DNA from: Cyanobium sp. Aljojuca 7A6
Lineage (GTDB): Bacteria; Cyanobacteriota; Cyanobacteriia; PCC-6307; Cyanobiaceae
Direction of reading: 5' to 3'
Length of the DNA stretch: 45,985 bases
Assembly (NCBI RefSeq): GCF_024346455.1
Contig: NZ_JAGQCY010000019.1
Coordinates: forward strand, 1-45,985
The translations under genes and the position numbers were made by a program. Shown piece by piece: positions 41,890 through 45,985 of this stretch; positions within the stretch are counted from its first letter, which is position 1; each line of letters begins with the position of its first letter. The notes beneath the pieces are model-generated. The model did not search any database, had not been told where the DNA came from, and was given only the letters and a program-made list of their open reading frames with translations.

Positions 41890-42101
41890 GCGGTCCAATC
41901 GCTCCAGTCAGGGAGTTGTTCGCTCCAGTGCTGTTGCGGTTCCCGTGCGGCCAGCCGTTGCGACTGCCGGCGGGCCTCCTCGCCATCGCCATGGCGCAGG
42001 AGGTACTGGGTGATGGCGTCTCGCACACAGTCACTGCGGCTCTTGCCGAGCTTGCGGGCCAGCTGATCGAGCTGCCGCTCGAGTTCCGGCTCCACCCGCA
42101 C
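41886..42101 (-). CDS. Ribbon-helix-helix antitoxin of the MazF pair
   Basis: A 71-residue protein from a GTG at 42101: R-V-E-P-E-L-E-R-Q-L-D-Q-L-A-R-K-L-G-K-S-R-S-D-C-V-R-D-A-I-T-Q-Y-L, a typical CopG/RHH fold, then a charged tail ending S-D-W. A TGA about 24 bases upstream in frame limits the start. RHH antitoxins with MazF toxins are common. Overlaps mazF by four bases. Confidence 0.85.
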   Translation of the reverse strand: MRVEPELERQLDQLARKLGKSRSDCVRDAITQYLLRHGDGEEARRQSQRLAAREPQQHWSEQLPDWSDWTA

Positions 42102-42225
42102 CCCGATCGCCGTGACCCCGGCTGTTCAACGATTCGTTCTACAACGTAGGGGGGGATGGGTGCTCTAGGTGCCACTAGGCGTTCAAACGATCCCCTGCTG
42201 CAGGCTCTCCTGCCAGAAGAGAGCC

Positions 42226-42495
42226 TCATTCGTAGTGGGTCCACAGCCGCAGCACCTTCACGATCCTCTCGTCGGGCAGCACCTGGTAGACGAGCCGGTG
42301 CTGGATGTTGAGCCGTCGGGAAAGGGCTCCGCGCAGATCGCCCACCAGCACCTCGTAAGGCGGTGGCTGCCGAAAGGGATCCTCTGCCAGGAGCTGAAGA
42401 AGCTGTTCGGCCTTCGTCTTGAGGGCTGGGGATGCGGTGGCGAGCTTGCGGGCGTCCTTCTGGGCCTGCTTGGTGAAGCGAACGCTCCAGCTCAC
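42226..42495 (-). CDS. yoeB: YoeB/Txe-type mRNA interferase toxin
   Basis: An 89-residue protein, M-S-W-S-V-R-F-T-K-Q-A-Q-K-D-A-R-K-L, P-F-R-Q-P-P-P-Y-E-V-L-V-G-D-L-R-G-A-L-S-R-R-L-N-I-Q-H-R-L-V-Y-Q-V and the end L-R-L-W-T-H-Y-E. The core R-R-x-N-x-x-H-R-L-V-Y and the H-Y end are diagnostic of YoeB/Txe, which cleave mRNA on the ribosome. Length is normal. The ATG overlaps the yefM stop by four bases. Confidence 0.92.
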   Translation of the reverse strand: MSWSVRFTKQAQKDARKLATASPALKTKAEQLLQLLAEDPFRQPPPYEVLVGDLRGALSRRLNIQHRLVYQVLPDERIVKVLRLWTHYE

Positions 42496-42734
42496 CAGCC
42501 CGGCTGATCACTGAGATCCTCTGGCGGCGTCGCCAGACCTTCCAGGATCGACTCACGCATCCCCGGGATCGAGACCAGATGGAGCGTCTCCTGGATCGCG
42601 TTCCAGTCGGCCTCCGACAGCAGCACGGCATTGCCTCGCTTGCCGTTGATCTGCACTGGCTCGTGGGACTGGCCGACCTCATCGATCAGGGAGTACAGCC
42701 GCCTGCGGGCTTCCGTGGCGGAAATGCTGGCCAT
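42492..42734 (-). CDS. yefM: YefM/Axe-type antitoxin
   Basis: An 80-residue Phd/YefM protein: M-A-S-I-S-A-T-E-A-R-R-R-L-Y-S-L-I-D-E-V-G-Q-S-H-E-P-V-Q-I-N-G-K-R-G-N-A-V-L-L, then S-E-A-D-W-N-A-I-Q-E-T-L-H-L. This is an almost canonical YefM. The ATG at 42732-42734 is the family start. Upstream, CGTACGTCAAAGCGTACCG (about 42754-42772) contains a CGTAC...GTAC(G) type repeat on which YefM-YoeB operators are built, so autoregulation there is plausible. Confidence 0.92.
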   Translation of the reverse strand: MASISATEARRRLYSLIDEVGQSHEPVQINGKRGNAVLLSEADWNAIQETLHLVSIPGMRESILEGLATPPEDLSDQPGW

Positions 42735-43070
42735 CGAAGCAATGCAGCAATCGCGTACGTCAAAGCGTACCGCTTCTGGCCCTGGCAGGCGGCGGCCACG
42801 GGTGGCCTCGATCCCCTGCCGGTCAAACCCGGCGTCTCCTGGCTGCTCGTCAACGACCGCGACCAGGGCATGGAGGCTTTTGGCCACACCGGCACGTTCT
42901 CAACGAAGATGCCCTGCCTGGCGCGGGGCCAGGGGGTGGCAGGCGGTCCAAAGATCGCTGTGGCGCTGCGGAGCAATCAGCTCGAGCTGCTCCAAGGGCC
43001 GCCTCATTCGAGGCAAGTGGTTCCGATTTGCCGCGGCTGAGGCAGAATGGGAGGACGAAGGAGAGGATGG
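42735..43070. other. Intergenic stretch between yefM and xre
   Basis: Divergent promoter region of the YefM-YoeB and Xre-RES modules. Near the left end CGTAC (42754-42758) and CGTAC (42767-42771) are repeated nine bases apart, a probable YefM operator. The remaining ~270 bases have open frames on both strands (one ends at 43040, plus) but no motif I recognise; it may hold a relic of an older gene. Confidence 0.5.
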
Positions 43071-43451
43071 GTGGCCTTTCAGATCAGGCCCAGCGAGGCC
43101 GCCAGCGGCGTCAACGAGAACGTTCTGCTGCGCAAGGCGTTGCAGCGAGCCGGTGAGGAGCTGGGCCTGACGGCCCAGGAAACAGCGCAGGCGATCGGCA
43201 AGAGCCGCACGTTCTTCGAGCAAGGCCGTGCGCAGGCTCGCATCGATCTCCACACCCGGCAGATGATCGCTCTGGTGCTGCGTCTGTATCGCAGCCTGTC
43301 GGCCCTGGTGGGCGATGACACGGCCTTGATGCGCCATTGGCTGGAGACAGCCAACCGCCACACCGGCGGGATCCCCCGGCAGCAACTGCAGCATCCGGAG
43401 CAGCTGGTGGAACTGGTGCAGTATCTCGATGCGATGCGCGGTCGGCCGTGA
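43071..43451 (+). CDS. Xre/MbcA/ParS-type antitoxin
   Basis: A 126-residue protein from GTG 43071. The N-terminal part has N-V-L-L-R-K-A-L-Q-R-A-G-E-E-L-G-L-T-A-Q-E-T-A-Q-A-I-G-K-S-R-T, a helix-turn-helix. The C-terminal part, L-R-L-Y-R-S-L-S-A-L-V-G-D-D-T-A-L-M-R-H-W-L-E-T-A-N, is the toxin-binding domain with the A-x-x-x-W-L pattern of Xre/MbcA antitoxins. Its stop overlaps the RES-toxin start by four bases. Together they form a RES-Xre type II module. Confidence 0.87.
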   Translation: MAFQIRPSEAASGVNENVLLRKALQRAGEELGLTAQETAQAIGKSRTFFEQGRAQARIDLHTRQMIALVLRLYRSLSALVGDDTALMRHWLETANRHTGGIPRQQLQHPEQLVELVQYLDAMRGRP

Positions 43452-44194
43452 GCCCGGCTCCACAGGTTGATCTCACGGCCACCACCCGGCTGGATGGGGT
43501 GGTGATGCGGCTGGTGGAGCAGCAGGGTGCTCAGGCCACGCGGCGCATCACCGACAGCCTGGAGGAGCAGGCCTGGCTGGAGGACTTTCTTGAGACCAGC
43601 AAACCCGATCTGCCGGATGCACAGGAATGCCCGGTGCGGCATCGGTTGCTGCTGACGCCTTTCCGCTATCCGAAGCGTTATGGGTCGCGCTTTTCCAGGC
43701 CGTGGGAACGGGGCCTGTTCTATGGCTCACGATTACGCCTAGGTTGCCTCCTGGAGGGGGCCTACTACGAGCTGGTGTTTCAAGCCGGACCGGAAAAGCC
43801 CTTTCCGCGCAGTGCGGCGATGCGCAAAACCCTGTTCCACGTGAACGTGCATACGGAGCTTGGACTGCAGCTGCAGCAGCAACGCTCCAAAGCCCTGCAG
43901 CGTGGCTTGCGTGATCCAGTCGATACGCGTTTCGCCCAGGACACGGGCCAGCGGATGCGCGAAGCCGGCATCGAAGCGTTCGAGTACCACTCAGCCCGCA
44001 GCGATGACGCGGTGGTGCAGTTCGGCGCGATCAGCTGCTGCGTGTTTCAGGGCACCCCCTTCGATCAGGTGGATGTGCAGGTGGAGAGCCATGCCTTGGA
44101 TGTGGTCTTCCGATGCCTGGATGACAACAGCGTGTGGCACTTCCAGCGGGGGCAGTTTGAGGTGGATGGCGTGTTGCCGGAGCCTTCGGCCTGA
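43448..44194 (+). CDS. RES-domain toxin (predicted NAD+ phosphorylase/glycohydrolase)
   Basis: A 248-residue RES protein from GTG 43448. The key block is P-F-R-Y-P-K-R-Y-G-S-R-F-S-R-P-W-E-R-G-L-F-Y-G-S, holding the R-x-x-R-F-S and the G-L-F-Y-G-S of the NAD-binding fold. Later come A-Y-Y-E-L-V-F (Glu) and E-A-F-E-Y-H-S-A-R (Ser/Arg). RES toxins such as MbcT deplete NAD+. It is longer than many (150-200) because of an N-terminal helical extension seen in one RES subgroup. Complete. Confidence 0.9.
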   Translation: MSPAPQVDLTATTRLDGVVMRLVEQQGAQATRRITDSLEEQAWLEDFLETSKPDLPDAQECPVRHRLLLTPFRYPKRYGSRFSRPWERGLFYGSRLRLGCLLEGAYYELVFQAGPEKPFPRSAAMRKTLFHVNVHTELGLQLQQQRSKALQRGLRDPVDTRFAQDTGQRMREAGIEAFEYHSARSDDAVVQFGAISCCVFQGTPFDQVDVQVESHALDVVFRCLDDNSVWHFQRGQFEVDGVLPEPSA

Positions 44195-44215
44195 ATCCAA
44201 GGGCCTCGTCAGGCC
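44188..44215 (+). terminator. Hairpin at the end of the RES gene
   Basis: CGGCCTGA and TCAGGCCG (starting one base before 44188 and ending one after 44215) form an 8-bp perfect stem with a 14-base loop that starts at the stop codon. There is no T-run after it, so it may be a factor-dependent terminator or an mRNA-stabilising hairpin. Confidence 0.35.
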
Positions 44216-44541
44216 GGTTGCAGCTTCACCGCCCAGTGATCAGGATCGTGCTGACGCTTACCAGCTAATGAATGAATTCCAGGGCGACTCCGATGACATG
44301 ATCGAGAAGTTGCCATCGCCGCCATCCCCCCGCTGAGCGGATGACAGGAGGAAAACCATCGCGCCCAGTCCCGACTCTCCAAAACCATCTCATCCAATCT
44401 GTATCTTTCATCGGTGAAGTGCATTGGTGGTGGAAGTGCGGGCTTCTGGCCGTTCCCGCGGGCGGATGCATTGGGACTCGTTGATGCCAAACTTGCGAAC
44501 ATTAACTAATCTTGCAAGGCGATAGCCCATGATCAAGCCAG
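44216..44541. other. Stretch without a recognised gene
   Basis: About 325 bases between the RES gene and the HNH gene. Short frames on both strands, none with a motif, a credible ribosome site and a partner. Base composition falls toward the right as the more AT-balanced HNH region begins, marking a boundary between the TA loci and the transferred nuclease locus. Confidence 0.5.
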
Positions 44542-45461
44542 TCAGTCTTTGTAGCAATTGCTTTGATGCCACTCCAAGAACATTGGGTCAGGCTGGTTGG
44601 CTGAGTTGCCGGGGAGTGAGACAAGCCGTTTCCCATGCATAGCGTAATACTCGCGCCCATTCGAAAATTCCTCTCTGATACGCCTGCTGACTTCTACATG
44701 AAACTCTTTGGTCAAAGTCAGGTATCCATTGTCAAAAAGTGTATGCAGATCAGATCTCATCAGGATTCCGTTGGAAATCTGGTGAGGTCCATTTTCTGAA
44801 TATGGCTTGATATGTGCAGCTTCCAGGACCGGCAATGTCTTCTCTCCTGTGATGGCGCATCTGCGCGAATACTCATCCATTACCACGACCCGGAAGCCAC
44901 CCTGGCCCAGTCTTGGCTTGATGAGCTGTTCTTTGCCAAACCGCACTGTGGGTCCGCTATTTTCGCCTTCTTCAACCTTTGGCTCTAATGAGAAAAAAGT
45001 CTGTGCGGCCTCAAAGAGCCTTAACCCCTCGCTCCCCGGCAAGATCTCATAGCTTTTCCCTGTAACGATATTGGACGACCAGTCAGAAGGTGGATCTATC
45101 TTGTTTTCATTATCTAAGTAAAATGGTTGAGTCAGGACTGTGCATCCAATCGCTGGGTTGTATTCGCTGTCACGTCGCAGCTCTTGAATCTTGCGGCGAA
45201 AATGGAGAAGGTCGGGCATGCCATTCTTGTCACCAAAAGCTTTCCAGGCAAGTTCAAGTGGAAGGGTTGTATGTCGAACAAAAAAGCCCCGCCAATAATC
45301 TTGTTTTCTGGGTACTTCGATTTAAACAAGAAAAGCTCGTTCGGCTCAAGCACCCTGAATTGACTTGTCGCCCGGGGTCGCCAGAAATTCATCTCCTCAG
45401 CTTTACAGGATCTAAGGTATCGGAACCAGTCCGTATCGGTAATGCCGACGTAGACCTTCAT
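44542..45461 (-). pseudogene. HNH endonuclease with a one-base frameshift in a homopolymer
   Basis: The N-terminal frame starts at 45461 (M-K-V-Y-V-G-I-T-D-T-D-W-F, N-F-W-R-P, E-L-F-L-F-K-S-K-Y-P-E-N-K-I-I-G-G). Adding one T to the six-T run (plus strand A-run 45280-45285) gives G-G-A-F-F-V-R, then L-P-L-E-L-A-W-K-A-F-G-D-K-N-G-M-P-D-L, which continues in the second frame to the end. The C-terminus is an HNH nuclease: Y-S-R-R-C-A-I-T-G-E, L-E-A-A-H-I-K-P-Y and N-G-I-L-M-R-S-D-L-H-T-L-F-D-N-G. This is a restriction-type HNH protein of ~306 residues. Codon use is less GC-rich than the window average, suggesting transfer. Confidence 0.85.
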
Positions 45462-45763
45462 GGCTTAACTTTTCTGGGATTGGTCTTGAATGGGCTCGAT
45501 AGCTCCACGCCAGCCTGTTCGTAGATAGTTCGGCCTAGGGGCATAGTCTGCAGTTCCACTTTGGCCTTATGAAAGTTCTGCCATCGGACAGAACTGATAG
45601 CTTGCCGGTCCCCCAAAGGCAACCACAATGGGTTGATTGGTTCGGAGCTTTTCCACGACTCCACGATGGTCTTTGAGGAGACGTCCACCGCCAGCTTGCA
45701 GTGGAGTGCCTGGATCTCATCAGGGGGAATGAGGGGCAGGTCGTAGAAGAAGCCGTTGCTCAT
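45458..45763 (-). CDS. Unknown protein coupled to the HNH nuclease gene
   Basis: A 101-residue protein from the ATG at 45761-45763, preceded by GGAGACGG. It reads M-S-N-G-F-F-Y-D-L-P-L-I-P-P-D-E-I-Q-A-L, then W-K-S-S-E-P-I-N-P-L-W-L-P-L-G-D-R-Q-A, then Q-T-M-P-L-G-R-T-I-Y-E-Q-A-G-V-E. The end overlaps the HNH start by four bases (ATGA), so the two are coupled. I do not recognise the family; it could be an immunity or specificity partner. Confidence 0.6.
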   Translation of the reverse strand: MSNGFFYDLPLIPPDEIQALHCKLAVDVSSKTIVESWKSSEPINPLWLPLGDRQAISSVRWQNFHKAKVELQTMPLGRTIYEQAGVELSSPFKTNPRKVKP

Positions 45764-45926
45764 CTGGCACCCGTCTCCGGTTCGCAAAGGCCAAATTCCG
45801 GCTGCATGAGGTAGCAAGCGGCACTCAACAGCCATGAGATGCTGTTTCGGACTGCTAAGGAGACCCTGGAAAAGCCGGCGCACTCACGCGAAAATTGCCC
45901 TGTGATCGCAGGTAAGGGCTGGGTTC

Positions 45927-45985
45927 ATGGGTGGTAAGCAGCTTGGGTTTGGTGATTACGAGCAGACCACGGCCAAGAAACGGAC
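45927..45985 (+). mobile_element. IS5-like transposase, N-terminal start
   Basis: The first 19 codons are present: M-G-G-K-Q-L-G-F-G-D-Y-E-Q-T-T-A-K-K-R. Q-L-G-F-x-D-Y-E-x-x-T-A-K-K-x-T is the standard opening of IS5-family transposases. The element continues out of the window. A terminal inverted repeat should lie just left of 45927, probably around 45890-45910, but I cannot confirm it without the other end. Confidence 0.8.

Noticed and set aside
44209..44502. A 97-codon minus frame after the RES gene
   Set aside because: No motif, no ribosome-binding site and atypical composition; treated as intergenic.

Overview
The window is about 46 kb of mostly very GC-rich DNA. It looks like a freshwater picocyanobacterium of the Cyanobium/Synechococcus type. 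That placement is inferred from gene content (CRY-DASH next to a PhrB-like photolyase, a GH57 protein, small signal-peptide proteins, cyanobacterial-style housekeeping genes), not from a marker gene. Both ends run into insertion sequences: the 3' end of an IS481-like transposase at the left and the first codons of an IS5-like transposase at the right. I see no rRNA, tRNA or CRISPR array.

Left third (1-14.7 kb) is a defence/toxin-antitoxin (TA) island with an unusual build. Around a PLD-helicase-DUF3427 gene (2634-5807, minus), the last ~100 codons of that gene occur two more times as fragments (657-977, 1681-2049). A different TA locus sits beside each copy (HicBA, antitoxin-Doc, nucleotidyltransferase-HEPN). 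Next comes an AT-rich DUF262/DUF1524 (GmrSD-like) gene broken by one in-frame TGA (6036-7775). Then a complete HNH-HIT fusion gene (7844-8803, minus) is followed by at least four partial copies of its 5' part, three of them or their neighbours carrying a shared ~160-220 bp leader. Between these copies lie further unrelated TA or TA-like loci: HicBA, Fic plus nucleotidyltransferase, DUF6883-DUF4926, a second unrelated HicBA, and VapB with a deleted VapC. So two gene fragments act as repeated spacers and the TA cargo changes from slot to slot.

Middle (14.8-33 kb) is ordinary chromosome: an acyl-CoA-synthetase-like gene overlapping a membrane protein, dcd, a secreted small protein, a rhodanese, a DUF2075 nuclease-helicase, a GH57 protein, a GAF protein divergent from a hybrid histidine kinase, a CPA2 antiporter with a coupled 70-residue membrane protein, a HAD phosphatase, a secreted protein, then CRY-DASH, a PhrB-like photolyase without the usual iron-sulfur cysteines, and a PRXL2-like protein.

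Right third (33-46 kb) returns to TA loci mixed with chromosome genes: VapBC, a kinase-WYL fusion, a frameshifted unknown gene, a broken M28 peptidase, a MerR-type regulator with a clear promoter/dyad plus a VWA protein, VapBC (Fit type), an antitoxin with a deleted RelE, RHH-MazF, YefM-YoeB, Xre-RES, and a frameshifted HNH nuclease with a coupled unknown gene. In all about 15 TA or TA-like loci lie in 46 kb. Several toxins (HEPN, one VapC, one RelE) are truncated or internally deleted while their partner gene is intact.
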